A DNA stretch of 64,000 nt from Solidesulfovibrio sp. (GCF_029978005.1 NZ_JARKOZ010000213.1:1-64000), one strand, 5' to 3'. Counted from the stretch's first letter, positions 24,651-34,428 are shown. A program made the numbers and translations. The notes: generated by a model from the sequence alone, not told the origin.

Positions 24651-26024
24651 CTACTTCCCGGCCCGGGGGAAGGCCACGGTGACGCGAAGGCCCGGAGCGT
24701 TGTCCGACAGGGTGAGGGTGGCCCGGTGCAGCCCGGCCACGGCCGCCACCAGCGACAATCCCAGGCCGCTGCCCGGGGTGTTGCGGCTCGATTCCAGGCG
24801 GGCGAAGCGCTCGAGCACGAGTTCCCGGTGCTCGGCCGGCACGCCCGGCCCGGTGTCGGCCACGGTGAGTTCCGGCCCGCCGGGGGCGGAGCTCACCATA
24901 AGGGAGACCGAGCCGCCGGACGGGGTGTACTTCACGGCGTTGTCCAGGAGGTTGGCCAGGGCCTGGGAGAGCAGGTGGCGGTTGCCGGCCACGGTCACGC
25001 CCGGGGCCAGGGACAGGTGCAGGGCCAGGCCCTTTTCCTCGGCCAGGGGGTCGTAGAGTTCGGCCGCGTCGGCGGCCAGGCTGGCCAGGTCGATGTCCGT
25101 GAAGTCCTGGCGGCGGGCTCCGGATTCGGCCTGGGCGATGGTGAGCAGGGCGTTGAAGGTCATGAGCAGGTTGTCGATCTCGGTGACGGTCGCCTCGAGC
25201 ACGGCCTGGTACTCCTCGGGCGTGCGGCTCTTGGCCAGGGAAATCTCGAGCCCGGCCCGGATGCGGTTGAGGGGGCCGCGCAGGTCGTGGGCGATGTTGT
25301 TGGACACCTGCTTGACCCCGTCCATGAGCTTGGTGATCTGGTCCAGCATGGCGTTTAAGTTTCCGGCCAGGCGGTCGAACTCGTCCCCCGCCCCCCGGCT
25401 GGGGATGCGCCGCGTCAGGTCGCCGGCCATGATCTCCCGGCTGGCCTTGTTGATGACGTCGATGCGCTTGAGCATCCAGCGGCTGGTCAGCAGGCCCCCC
25501 ACGCCGCCGAGCACCAGCGTGAGCCCCAGGCCCCAGATGAGGGCGTCCATGATGAGCCGGTCCATCTTGAGGCGCTGGGACACGTCGCGCCCCACCACCA
25601 GGTGGAAGTTGCCGGGCAAAAGGAAGTAGCGCATGCGCACGCGCCGGGGCTCGAAATTTTCCGTGTCCTCCAGGGTGGCGTCGAACCAGCCCGAACCCGT
25701 GTCCTTGAACTTGGGCCACTCGGGCAGGTTGCCGGCCAGGGGGTTGAACTTCCAGTCCGTGAGCAGGTAGACGCTCGACCCGGCCTTGTCCTTGGCCACC
25801 CGGGACTTGATGACGCGAATCAGGCCCGTGAGCCCGAGCTGGCTGTACTGCTCGGCCAGGCCCTGGATCTCGGCGTTTATGGTCTCGTCGGTCTGGCGTT
25901 CCATGAAGCCGGCGGTGGAGGTGTAGATGAACCACAAAAGCACCAGCACCGACAGGCCGAAGGCGGCCATGTGGATGATGGACAGGCGAAGCGTGGAAGA
26001 ACGCAGGAGCTTAGTTGGAATCAC
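24651..26024 (-). CDS. Membrane sensor histidine kinase (OmpR-type partner)
   Basis: The 457-residue protein has a transmembrane helix near residues 18-37, a periplasmic domain of about 115 residues, a second helix (WGLGLTLVLGGVGGLLTSRW) and a HAMP linker (INKASREIMAGDLTRRIPSR). A HisKA box with phospho-acceptor His follows (SNNIAHDLRGPLNRIRAGLE) and then an ATPase with N box NLLDNAVKYTPSGG and DTGPGVP / GSGLGLSLV. The start is GTG 26024, 14 bp inside the regulator gene, because the frame reads VIPTKLLRSSTLRLSIIHM before the first helix. It phosphorylates the upstream regulator; the signal is unknown. Confidence 0.9.
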   Translation of the reverse strand: MIPTKLLRSSTLRLSIIHMAAFGLSVLVLLWFIYTSTAGFMERQTDETINAEIQGLAEQYSQLGLTGLIRVIKSRVAKDKAGSSVYLLTDWKFNPLAGNLPEWPKFKDTGSGWFDATLEDTENFEPRRVRMRYFLLPGNFHLVVGRDVSQRLKMDRLIMDALIWGLGLTLVLGGVGGLLTSRWMLKRIDVINKASREIMAGDLTRRIPSRGAGDEFDRLAGNLNAMLDQITKLMDGVKQVSNNIAHDLRGPLNRIRAGLEISLAKSRTPEEYQAVLEATVTEIDNLLMTFNALLTIAQAESGARRQDFTDIDLASLAADAAELYDPLAEEKGLALHLSLAPGVTVAGNRHLLSQALANLLDNAVKYTPSGGSVSLMVSSAPGGPELTVADTGPGVPAEHRELVLERFARLESSRNTPGSGLGLSLVAAVAGLHRATLTLSDNAPGLRVTVAFPRAGK

Positions 26025-26688
26025 GCAGGCTGTATCCCGCGCCCCGGATGGTGGCGAGCAGGGGTTTGTCGTGGCCCTTGTCGATCTTCTGGCGCAGCCG
26101 GCTGATGTGCACGTCGATGACGTTGGTCTGGGGGTCGAAGGAGTAGTCCCAGACGTTTTCCAGCAGCATGGTCCGGGTGACCACGTGCCCGGCATGGCGC
26201 ATGAGGTATTCGAGCAGGGCGAATTCCTTGGGCTTGAGTTCGATGGGCTTGCCGGCGCGCTTGACCGTGCGCGCCACCAGGTCCATCTCCAGGTCCGCCA
26301 CCTTCAGGGTGGTGTCCGGCGGGTCGGCCCGGCCCCGACGCAGCAGGGCCTCCAGGCGGGCCAGGAGCTCGGCGAAGGCGTAGGGCTTGACCAGGTAGTC
26401 GTCGCCCCCGGCCCGCAGCCCCTTGACCCGGTCGTCCACGTCGCCGAGCGCCGAAAGAATGAGCACCGGGGCGTGGTTGCCGGCCGTGCGCATGGTGCGC
26501 ACGATGGTGAGCCCGTCCACGCTCGGCAGCATGCGGTCCACGATGACCGCGTCGTAGCTTTCCGCCGCCACCCGGTACAGAGCCTCGCGGCCGTCGGCCA
26601 CGTGGTCGGCGACGTAGCCGGATTCCTTGAGCCCCTTGACCATGTAGGCGGCGGCTTCCAGGTCGTCCTCGACGATCAAAAGGCGCAT
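26011..26688 (-). CDS. OmpR/PhoB-family response regulator
   Basis: The 225-residue protein has a receiver domain (MRLLIVEDDLEAAAYMVKGL, phospho-accepting Asp in DAVIVDRMLPSVDGLT, Thr/Ser switch in LILSALGDVDDR, Lys in YLVKPYAFAEL). A winged-helix effector domain follows (about 128-222, KPIELKPKEFALLEYLMRHA, VTRTMLLENVWDYSFDPQTN). AAAGGAGG stands just before the ATG. Its 3' end overlaps the kinase start, so the pair is translationally coupled. The regulated genes are not evident from the window. Confidence 0.95.
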   Translation of the reverse strand: MRLLIVEDDLEAAAYMVKGLKESGYVADHVADGREALYRVAAESYDAVIVDRMLPSVDGLTIVRTMRTAGNHAPVLILSALGDVDDRVKGLRAGGDDYLVKPYAFAELLARLEALLRRGRADPPDTTLKVADLEMDLVARTVKRAGKPIELKPKEFALLEYLMRHAGHVVTRTMLLENVWDYSFDPQTNVIDVHISRLRQKIDKGHDKPLLATIRGAGYSLRDSN

Positions 26689-26833
26689 GCCGGCCTCCTT
26701 TGACGCCGCTTCGGGCGGATGCGGGCCCTAGGGTCGCGTTCCCGAAATTCGAGCAAACGAATTTTGAGAGCAATATTTTGTAATAAGTGTTTTTCGCTAA
26801 CAAATATCGCCGTGTTTGTGAGCGAACGCCCCG

Positions 26834-29341
26834 CTAGACTGCGCCGCCGGTGGGCGCGGCCCGCTTGGCCGCCGCCCGGCGCAGGGCGGCGGCCAGTTCG
26901 CGCATGTCGATGGGCTTGGACACGTAGTCGTCGAAGCCCGAGGCCAGCAGCCGCTCCCGGTAGCCCTTGACCGCGTGGGCGGTGAGCGCCACCACGGGCA
27001 CGGAGGCCGCCTGGCCGAACACCGCGGCGTCGCGCAGCCTGGCCACGGTCTCGAGCCCGTTGAGCTCCGGCATCTCCACGTCCAGCAGCACGCAGTCATA
27101 GGCCGTTTCGCCGAGCTTTTCCAGGGCGGCCCGGCCCGAATCCACGGCCGTGACCCGGTGCCCGCGCCGCTCCAGCAGCCGCTTGGCCACGATCTGGTTG
27201 ATGCAGTTGTCCTCCACGAGCAGGATGTCGAGGGCGGGCAGGGCCTCGTTCGCCGGCGACGGGGCGGCCGTCTCGGCCGGGGCCGGCCGGCAGGCCTGGC
27301 CCATGACGGCGGTGAAGAAGAACGTGCTGCCCGCCCCGGGCGCGGATTCGACCCACATCCGGCCGCCCATGAGGGCGACCAGGCTCTTGCAGATGGAAAG
27401 CCCCAGTCCCGTGCCGCCGAAGTCGCGGGTGAGGCTGCCGTCGAGCTGGGTGAAGGCCTCGAAGATGCGCTCCTGCTTGTCGGGCGCGATGCCGATGCCT
27501 TCGTCCGCCACGGCGAAAAGCAGGGTAACGGGATTCTCCACGGCCTTGCCCAGGGGGCACTGGACCGGCGGGGTGGTTTCCACGGAGACGCGCACGGCGC
27601 CGTCCTTGGAGAACTTGATGCCGTTGGACACCAGGTTGCCCACGATCTGGAGCAGCCGGCCCGGGTCGCCGACCAGGGCGTCGGGCACGTCCGGCGCGAT
27701 GGACAGGGACAGGACGTCGTTGTGGCGCGCCGCCTGGGGGCCGAAAAGCCGCAGGCACCGGCCCAGGATGTGGGACAGGGAGAAGCGCTCGCCGGCCAGC
27801 TCCATGCGCCCGGCCTCGATGCGGGAGAAATCCAGGATGTCGTTGATGATGTCGAGCAGCGACAGGGCGGACTGGCGGGCCAGGTCGAGATATTCGCGCT
27901 GGTCGGGGGTCAGCTCCGTCTGCAGGGCCAGCTCGGTCATGCCCATGATGCCGTTTATCGGCGTGCGGATCTCGTGGCTCATGGTGGCCAGGAACTCGGA
28001 CTTGGCCCGGTTGGCGGACTCGGCCGCCTCCATGGCCCGGGTGAGGCGCTCGCGGGTGCGCATGAGCTCCGTGACGTCCACCATGGCCTCGATGATGGCC
28101 GGCTCCTCGGGCAGCTTGCAGGCGGTCTTGTACATGATGCGCCGGCCCGAGCGCGTCATGACGGCGCTTTCACGGTCGCGCACCAGCCCGGTGTCCGAGG
28201 CCAGGGCCGGGCAGGCCTCCTTGTTGCACAGGTAGCTCTTGCACGAGGCCCCCACGGCCTCCGGACCGAACAGGTCCGCGGCGGCGGGGTTCTGGTAGGC
28301 CAGGATCCGGTCGCCGTCCGGGGCCACGCGCACCTTGACGATGGGGATGGGCGCGCTGTCGAGCACGGCTTCCAGGTCCTTGCGGGCTTGCGTCTCCTCG
28401 GTCACGTCCAGGATGAGCCCTTCCACGGCGCGCAGGCGTCCGCTTTGGCCGCGCAGCAGCCGGACGCGGTCCGTGACGTGGCGCACCTGTCCGTCCCGGG
28501 TCCGCAGGCGGTAGGCCAGGCCGAAGGCGTCCACGCCGGCGGCGGCATTTTCCCGCACGGCCGCCTCGACCCGGGGCAGGTCGTCGGGATGGACCAGATC
28601 CCGGGGGGAGACGGCCCCGGCCAGGAGCTTCTCGCGGGAGAAGCCGAAACGGTCGATGTTGGAGGAGACGTATTCCACCGGGCCGGGTTCGCCGCCCTTG
28701 ACCAGGTAGCGGATGACGTAGGCCGGGCTGGCCTCGAGGATGCGGTTGGCCAGGCGCATGGCTTCGTCGGAGTCGCGCCGGGCGGTGACGTCGGTCACGG
28801 CGATGCGCACGTTCGGCGAAACGAGGGGATCGACGGAGGCGGCCTGCGGCTCGGCGATGATCTCGGCCTGGAACCGGCTGCCGTCGCGGCGGCCGAGGCG
28901 CAGTTCCAGGGTTTCCGGCCGGCCCGATTCGAGGATGCGGGCCAGGCGGCCGCGAAAGGCGGCCTGCTCCCCCCGGGGCATGGACTCCAGGAAGGGCCTG
29001 CCGACCAGGTCCGGGCGCTGCTGGCCGAGCATGGCCGCGCCCTTGAGGTTGGCCTCCAGGATCACGCCCCGCTTGTTCAGGGTGAAGTAGCCCACGGGCG
29101 CGAAATCGTAGAGGTTGGCATAGCGGTCGCGCGCCTCGGCCAGTTCGGCCTGGGTGCGGCGCAGCTCCTCGTTGTGCCGTTGCAGTTCGGCCTGGTTGCG
29201 GCGCAGTTCGTCGATGAGCCGGGCCGTCTCCTCCGGGACGTCGTCCGTGCGTCCGTCCGGGGACGGCGCGTCGGCGGGCGTGGATGCGGCGTCGCGCAGC
29301 GGGCGGGCGTCGCTCTCGTCGGGGCTGGAGGCGTCGGCCAT
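26834..29341 (-). CDS. Hybrid histidine kinase with PAS domains and C-terminal receiver
   Basis: The 835-residue protein has no transmembrane helix. After a coiled-coil stretch (about 40-70, RRNQAELQRHNEELRRTQAE) come three PAS domains (about 70-190, 195-325 and 330-430). HisKA follows (LATMSHEIRTPINGIMGMTE), then an ATPase (VSNGIKFSKDG, DEGIGIAPDKQ, GGTGLGLSICK) and a receiver (LDILLVEDNCINQIVAKRLL, Asp in CVLLDVEMPELNG). PAS 3 holds several Cys (CKSYLCNKEACPAL) that might bind a metal or sense redox; this is inference. GGAGGA precedes the ATG. It is divergent from the periplasmic binding protein at 29543, which may supply its signal indirectly. Confidence 0.92.
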   Translation of the reverse strand: MADASSPDESDARPLRDAASTPADAPSPDGRTDDVPEETARLIDELRRNQAELQRHNEELRRTQAELAEARDRYANLYDFAPVGYFTLNKRGVILEANLKGAAMLGQQRPDLVGRPFLESMPRGEQAAFRGRLARILESGRPETLELRLGRRDGSRFQAEIIAEPQAASVDPLVSPNVRIAVTDVTARRDSDEAMRLANRILEASPAYVIRYLVKGGEPGPVEYVSSNIDRFGFSREKLLAGAVSPRDLVHPDDLPRVEAAVRENAAAGVDAFGLAYRLRTRDGQVRHVTDRVRLLRGQSGRLRAVEGLILDVTEETQARKDLEAVLDSAPIPIVKVRVAPDGDRILAYQNPAAADLFGPEAVGASCKSYLCNKEACPALASDTGLVRDRESAVMTRSGRRIMYKTACKLPEEPAIIEAMVDVTELMRTRERLTRAMEAAESANRAKSEFLATMSHEIRTPINGIMGMTELALQTELTPDQREYLDLARQSALSLLDIINDILDFSRIEAGRMELAGERFSLSHILGRCLRLFGPQAARHNDVLSLSIAPDVPDALVGDPGRLLQIVGNLVSNGIKFSKDGAVRVSVETTPPVQCPLGKAVENPVTLLFAVADEGIGIAPDKQERIFEAFTQLDGSLTRDFGGTGLGLSICKSLVALMGGRMWVESAPGAGSTFFFTAVMGQACRPAPAETAAPSPANEALPALDILLVEDNCINQIVAKRLLERRGHRVTAVDSGRAALEKLGETAYDCVLLDVEMPELNGLETVARLRDAAVFGQAASVPVVALTAHAVKGYRERLLASGFDDYVSKPIDMRELAAALRRAAAKRAAPTGGAV

Positions 29342-29542
29342 GCGGAATCCTCCGGGCGCTGGGTGCGTGTGCTTGGAAGGAACGCCCTTGCTTTTCCATA
29401 AAACAAGCCGGGGGCCTTGGAAAGAGTTCGGGAGCGGCGTGGAGGGGGGGCGTCCGGTTTTCTTTTGCCGGCTTTGGGGGTATGGGCACAAAGGCGCGTC
29501 ATGCGCCTGCCCGGGCCGGGCGCCCGGGAGCAAGGAGCGGAC

Positions 29543-30832
29543 ATGAACCTGCGAAGAAAGGACGACCATGCGCGCCGCGGCCCACGCGCCGGGCGCGGCC
29601 TCGCCGCGGCCTGCGCGGCCCTGGCGCTTCTTCTGGCCCTTTGCGGCGCGGCCAGGGCGCAAAAGGCGGGCGGCTACGCCTTCGGCGCGCTGCTTCCCCT
29701 GTCCGGCCCCCTGTCCGAGCGGGGCAAGACCTCCAAGGTCGCCCTGGATCTGGCCCAGGCCGACATCAACGCCTACCTGGCCGCTTCCGGCTACGGCGGA
29801 CAGATGAGCTTCGCCGTGGAAAACACCGGCAGCTCCCCGGAACAGGCCCTGGAAAAGCTCAAGGCCCTGGCCGGCAAGGGCATCCGGGTGGTGATCGGTC
29901 CCTACGGCGACGACGAGGTCGAGGCCTGCCTGGACTTCGCGGACAAGAACAACATCCTGCTCGTGAGCCAAGGCAGTTCCCGGCCGTCGCTGGCCAAAAA
30001 AGGCGACAACCTCTTTCGCGTGTCGCCGTCGGACACCTACCAGGCCGAGGCCGTGACGAGCCTCATGCGCCAGGAGGGCGTGGGCGTGGTCGTGCCCCTG
30101 TGGCGCGCCGACCACATGGGCGACGACCTGACGGTGCACGTCAAGGCCCGGTTCAAGCAGCTCGGCGGCGCGGTCCAGCCCGGCTCGCGTTATTCCCCGG
30201 ACCGCAAGGACTTCGCCCCCATCCTCGACGACCTGGCCAGACAGCTGGCCCAGGCCGCCAAAAGCGGCAAGGGCGGCAAGGCGGCGGTCTATTTCGCCGG
30301 CGGCGAGGAGATCGTGCCCATCCTCAAGGCGGCTTCCAAGCGGCCGGAACTGACGGCCGTGCCCTGGTACGGCTGCGACGGCACGGCCATGTACGACCCC
30401 ATCGCCAAGGACCCGGAAAGCGCGGCCTTCGCCATGAAGGTGCGCCTGGCCAGCCCGCGCTACGGCGAGGGCGGGGCCAACGTCTATTCGCTCACGGAAA
30501 AGCGCATCCAGGACAAGACCGACGTGTTCCCCGACACCCAGGCGTCGGCGGCCTACGACGCGGCCTGGGCGCTTTTCTTCACGGCCCAGGCCGTGGGCGG
30601 GTCCGGGGATTTCGCCCGGTTCAAGCAGATGCTGCCGCAGGTGTGCGAGCGCATGTACGGCGTCACGGGCTGGCTGGCCTTAAACGAGCACGGCGACCGG
30701 CGCGAGGACTGGGATTTCGATTTCTGGGCGCTCGGCAACGAGGACGGCAAGTATTTCTGGCAGAAGGTGGCCCGCTACCAGTTCGAGCCGGGCACGGCCA
30801 AGGAGCTGTTCCTGGGCTCCGGCAAGAAGTGA
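29543..30832 (+). CDS. ABC-type branched-chain amino-acid-like substrate-binding protein
   Basis: The 429-residue protein has a signal peptide (about residues 20-39, ending ALCGAARA-QKA). A type I periplasmic-binding fold like LivJ follows (YAFGALLPLSGPLSERGKTS, VVIGPYGDDEVEACLDFADK, NNILLVSQGSSRPSLAKKGD). It would bind a small solute in the periplasm. No permease or ATPase genes adjoin it, so it may serve a distant transporter or a sensor; the neighbouring hybrid kinase is divergent. Start: AAGGAG 6 nt before ATG 29543. Confidence 0.85.
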   Translation: MNLRRKDDHARRGPRAGRGLAAACAALALLLALCGAARAQKAGGYAFGALLPLSGPLSERGKTSKVALDLAQADINAYLAASGYGGQMSFAVENTGSSPEQALEKLKALAGKGIRVVIGPYGDDEVEACLDFADKNNILLVSQGSSRPSLAKKGDNLFRVSPSDTYQAEAVTSLMRQEGVGVVVPLWRADHMGDDLTVHVKARFKQLGGAVQPGSRYSPDRKDFAPILDDLARQLAQAAKSGKGGKAAVYFAGGEEIVPILKAASKRPELTAVPWYGCDGTAMYDPIAKDPESAAFAMKVRLASPRYGEGGANVYSLTEKRIQDKTDVFPDTQASAAYDAAWALFFTAQAVGGSGDFARFKQMLPQVCERMYGVTGWLALNEHGDRREDWDFDFWALGNEDGKYFWQKVARYQFEPGTAKELFLGSGKK

Positions 30833-30952
30833 TCCCGCCCGGGCCGGCCGCGGACGCCGCGCGGCCGGCCCGGCCGCGTCGAAGACGACAGCGCCTGCCC
30901 GTTTTGTTGCCTTGAAAAATACCGCGGAGTCGTCGAGGCGACGCCGGCGGGC

Positions 30953-33157
30953 TCAGGCCGGGGGAAGCTCCTCGGCCGGCAGGCTGACCCACACGTCCGT
31001 GCCTTCGCCGTCCCGGCTGTCCAGGCACAGGTTCCCCTCCATGAGGGCCAGCAGCCGGCGGGTGATGGCCAGGCCCAGGCCCAGGCCGCCGAAGCGTCGG
31101 GTGGAGCTGGCGTCCTGCTGGGTGAAGGGCTCGAAGATCGCCTCCAGCTTGGCGTCGGCCACGCCGATGCCCGTATCCCGCACGTTGATCACCAGGCGGG
31201 GCCTGGCCCCCGGCCGCAGATGCTCCCTGGCTGGGGACAGGAACAGGCGCGCCGTGGCCCGGCCGTTCCGGGTGAAGCGCACGGCGTTGGACACGAGGTT
31301 GGCCAGCACCTGGTCCAGGCGGGCCGGATCGCCCACGAGCCGCGCCGGCATGTCCGGGTCCACGACCACGGTCAGGGCGACCTCGCGCAGCCTGGCCGCG
31401 GCGGCGAACCGGTCGGCCGTGCCGGCGGCCAGCCGGCGCGGGTCGAAGGGCTGGCGGCGCAGGAGCACGCGCCCGGCCTCCAGGCTGGCGTAGTCGAGCA
31501 TGGCCTCGATGACCTCGTGCAGGGTCCGCCCGGAAGCCAGGGCCTGGTCCAGGCCGGCCAGCGACAGGGGCGGCAGGGGCAGGTCGCGCAGGTGCTCCAG
31601 GATGCCGAGCACGATGTTGAGCGGCGTGCGCATCTCGTGGGAGACCACGGCCAGAAATTCCGTCTTGGCCCGGCTGACGGCCTCGGCCGCCTTGCGGGCG
31701 CGGGCCAGGTCCTCGGCCCGCCGCCGCTCGGTGATGTCCATGGCCAGGCACACCACCCCCTCCTCCCGGTCCCCCTGGCCCCGCAGCAGGGCCAAGGACA
31801 CCAGCACCGGCACGCTGCGGCCGTCCTTGCGCACGAGGGTCTTCTCGATGCCGGTCACGCCGCCGGCGGCGAGCAGGTCCTGGCTGTCGGCGTTGTCCAG
31901 GAAGGTGCGCAGGGGATCGCCCGGCGGCAAAAACGCCGCCCCGGGCTGGCCTTCGGCCTCGCCCGGCGCGTAGCCCAGCATCTCCCGACCGGCCCGGTTG
32001 AGCATGGTCAGCCGGCCTTCCCGGTCCACCACCAAAATCGCCTCGTTCATGTTGGCCAGGATGCCCTCCAGGGAGCGCTTGGCCTGGGTGAGGGCGTCTT
32101 GCGAGGCGGCCAGGCCCTCGGTCATGGCGTTGAACGCCAGGGCGACCTCGCGCGCCTCTTGGGGGCCGCCCACCGGGGCGCGCACGGACAAATCGCCGCC
32201 CGAGGCTTGCCTGGCCGCCTCGGCCAGCCGGGCCATGGGCCGGGACAGGCCGCCCGTCCACCACATGGCCGCCGTGGTGGACAGGAAGGCCGCCGCCGCG
32301 GCCACCGCGGCCACGAGCAGGCGCAGCCGCCCCAGCTCCTCGTCGATGGCCGTGCGGCGCGGCAGGGCCACCACGGCCGACAGGCCGTACTTGCCCACGG
32401 GGGCGGCGGCCACGAGATGCGGCTGCCCTTCGAAGACGTCCTGGCGCACGACCTCTTCCTGGCCGGCCAGGGCGCGTCCCAGGGGGGAGCCCGGGGCCAC
32501 CTTGTCGGGCAGGGCGGCCAGGCCCTCGGTGAAGAGCAGCCGGCCCTCGGCGTCGGCCAGGACCGCGCCGCCCCCCTGGGCCATGTGCAGCACGAGCACC
32601 CCCCGGGCGATGGAGGAAACGGGCACGGCGGCCAGGATCGCGCCCATGTCCTCGCCGAAGGGCGAGCGCCGGGCCAGGGCCAGGATCAGGGTCGGGCCCC
32701 CGCCCGGGCCGGCCGGGCGCACGGCGTGGGCCATGGTCCCCGGGGCGGCCAGGGCGGCGGCCGCCACGGGCTCGGCCGCCTGCGGCTCGACCCTGTCGGT
32801 GTAGCCCTGGCCCGAGGCGGCGTATTCCCGCTCGCCCCGGGGGCTGAAGTAGGACAGGGAAACGAAGTCCGCCCGGTAGCGGTCGAAAAGCGACTGGAGC
32901 AGATGGTAGTTGTGGCTGCCGTGGAAGTCCTCGAACTGCTGGCTGGAAACGAGCAGGCGCATGATGCGCTCGCACTGCCCGGCCGTCAGCGCCGTCTCCC
33001 GGGCCAGGGATTCGGCCAGCAGGCGGATCTTCTCCCGCTCCTTGTCCTCCAGGATGGAGGCGGCGACATGGAACACGCCGGCGCCCAGGGCCAGAGTCAG
33101 GAGGGCCACCAGCACGAACTGGCCCAGGAGCATCTGGTTCCTGAAGGAGCGCAGCAT
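30953..33157 (-). CDS. Membrane histidine kinase with dCache-like sensor, HAMP and PAS domains
   Basis: The 734-residue protein has an N-terminal helix (LLGQFVLVALLTLALGAGVF), a periplasmic Cache-like region to about 270 and a second helix (LRLLVAAVAAAAAFLSTTAA). HAMP (about 300-350), PAS (about 365-490), HisKA (FLAVVSHEMRTPLNIVLGIL) and an ATPase (NLVSNAVRFTRNGRA, DTGIGVADAKLE, GGLGLGLAITRR) follow. It ends after the ATPase, with no receiver, so it needs a separate response regulator that is not adjacent. It starts 4 bp after the PstS-like gene and is probably translated with it, which suggests that protein feeds or reports to the sensor. Confidence 0.9.
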   Translation of the reverse strand: MLRSFRNQMLLGQFVLVALLTLALGAGVFHVAASILEDKEREKIRLLAESLARETALTAGQCERIMRLLVSSQQFEDFHGSHNYHLLQSLFDRYRADFVSLSYFSPRGEREYAASGQGYTDRVEPQAAEPVAAAALAAPGTMAHAVRPAGPGGGPTLILALARRSPFGEDMGAILAAVPVSSIARGVLVLHMAQGGGAVLADAEGRLLFTEGLAALPDKVAPGSPLGRALAGQEEVVRQDVFEGQPHLVAAAPVGKYGLSAVVALPRRTAIDEELGRLRLLVAAVAAAAAFLSTTAAMWWTGGLSRPMARLAEAARQASGGDLSVRAPVGGPQEAREVALAFNAMTEGLAASQDALTQAKRSLEGILANMNEAILVVDREGRLTMLNRAGREMLGYAPGEAEGQPGAAFLPPGDPLRTFLDNADSQDLLAAGGVTGIEKTLVRKDGRSVPVLVSLALLRGQGDREEGVVCLAMDITERRRAEDLARARKAAEAVSRAKTEFLAVVSHEMRTPLNIVLGILEHLRDLPLPPLSLAGLDQALASGRTLHEVIEAMLDYASLEAGRVLLRRQPFDPRRLAAGTADRFAAAARLREVALTVVVDPDMPARLVGDPARLDQVLANLVSNAVRFTRNGRATARLFLSPAREHLRPGARPRLVINVRDTGIGVADAKLEAIFEPFTQQDASSTRRFGGLGLGLAITRRLLALMEGNLCLDSRDGEGTDVWVSLPAEELPPA

Positions 33158-33161
33158 GGGC

Positions 33162-34016
33162 TCAGGGCGTGGCGGCTTTGACCGGCAGGGGCAGGCAGCC
33201 GTAGTTGGCCATGGCCGTTCGGGCGTCGGGCAGGCCCAGGGCGGCGAGGAAGTCGGCCGCCGCCGGGGACAACGGCGGCTTGTAGACCAGGGCGAAGGGG
33301 ATGAAGAGCGTGTAGGTGCCGCGGCTGACGTTTTCGGGGGTGGGCGCGATCCCGTCCAGGGCCAGGGGCTTGAGTTGGCTCGCGGCCATGGCCGGTCTGG
33401 AGAAGTAGCCGATGGCCCCGGCGTGGCCGGCCGCCAGGGACACGGCCTCGGGCGTGGAGTAGGCCACGGCCTGGTCCACGCAGCCCAGGGCCTCGAAGCC
33501 GGGGATGGCCGCGTTGAGGACCTCGCGGCTGGTTTCCGGCGTCTCCCGGCAGATCTTGCGGATGGGGCCGGCCGGGCCGCCGAGGGTCGCCCAGTCCGTC
33601 AGCTTCCCGGAAAAGACGTCCAGGGCCTGGGCCTTGGTGAGGGATTCCACGCCCGTGACCGAGGGATTGACGGCGAAGAGCACCGGGGCTTTGGCGAAGA
33701 CGACCTCCACGAGACCCTGGGCCTTTTCCTCGTCGCGAAGCGGCCTGGCCGTGCGGGCCAGCTCGGCCTTGCCCGCGAGCACGGCCTTGATGCCGCCCGT
33801 GGAGCCGATGGAATCGGGCGCTTCGATGCGCACGTCCGGGTTCTCGCGCATGTGGCGCGCGGCCAACGTACGCAGGAGTTCCTCGCTGTCGCCGGTGCCG
33901 GGGATGGCGAGCACCACGGGGGCCGCGGCCCGGGCCGGAAGGGCGAGGCACAAAAGGAGCAGGGCGGCCGCCAGGACCGCCAGGGCGCGCGCGGCCCGGG
34001 GAGCTTTGGCGTTCAT
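33162..34016 (-). CDS. PstS-like phosphate-type periplasmic binding protein
   Basis: The 284-residue protein has a signal peptide (ALAVLAAALLLLCLALPARA) and a PBP-like domain of the PstS family: VVLAIPGTGDSEELLRTLAA, DSIGSTGGIKAVLAGKAELA and AKAPVLFAVNPSVTGVESLT. It contains the G-S-T-G-G loop typical of oxyanion binders, but an oxyanion is not proven. No Pst permease genes are near. Location between a small membrane protein and a kinase suggests a ligand-presenting role rather than transport. GGAGG precedes the ATG. Its start overlaps the upstream stop by 4 bp. Confidence 0.8.
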   Translation of the reverse strand: MNAKAPRAARALAVLAAALLLLCLALPARAAAPVVLAIPGTGDSEELLRTLAARHMRENPDVRIEAPDSIGSTGGIKAVLAGKAELARTARPLRDEEKAQGLVEVVFAKAPVLFAVNPSVTGVESLTKAQALDVFSGKLTDWATLGGPAGPIRKICRETPETSREVLNAAIPGFEALGCVDQAVAYSTPEAVSLAAGHAGAIGYFSRPAMAASQLKPLALDGIAPTPENVSRGTYTLFIPFALVYKPPLSPAAADFLAALGLPDARTAMANYGCLPLPVKAATP

Positions 34017-34423
34017 GCGTCCTCCGCTCTGGGGTGGCCCAGCAGTTTGCGTATCGTCGCCAGAAGCCCCCACACCGCCGCCGTGGAGGCCAGGGCGAAG
34101 GCGGCGACGCCCGCCCGTTCCCGGTCCATGCCGGCCAGGGCGTCGGCGTGCCGCCGCGCCACGAACCCGATGTCGAAACGGTCGCCGAAGCGGGCCGTGT
34201 AGTCGGCCACCAGCTCCTGGTACTGGGCGTCGGGATCCGGGCCGATGGGCGTGTCGTACGGACGCAGGTCCTTGTCCAGGGCGTTGGCCCACAAAAGGGC
34301 CAGGCGCAGACGCTCCCGCGAGAGCTTGGCCGGGGTCGGCCAGTCGCTTATGGCCGTGCCGGCGGCCACGCACAGCCAACCGGCGGCCAGGGCCGCGTAG
34401 ATCCCGTCGCGCCAGGCTCCCAC
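34013..34423 (-). CDS. Small two-helix membrane protein of unknown function
   Basis: The 136-residue frame starts with GTG at 34423, AGGA lying about 10 nt upstream, directly after the RNase R stop. There are two hydrophobic helices, near the N-terminus (GIYAALAAGWLCVAAGTAIS) and at the C-terminus (AGVAAFALASTAAVWGLLAT), flanking a soluble segment with charged and Asp-rich loops. I do not recognise the family. It is the second gene of a four-gene minus-strand run: rnr, this gene, PstS-like protein, kinase. Tight spacing and overlaps suggest one transcript. Confidence 0.65.
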   Translation of the reverse strand: MGAWRDGIYAALAAGWLCVAAGTAISDWPTPAKLSRERLRLALLWANALDKDLRPYDTPIGPDPDAQYQELVADYTARFGDRFDIGFVARRHADALAGMDRERAGVAAFALASTAAVWGLLATIRKLLGHPRAEDA

Positions 34424-34428
34424 GGCCG

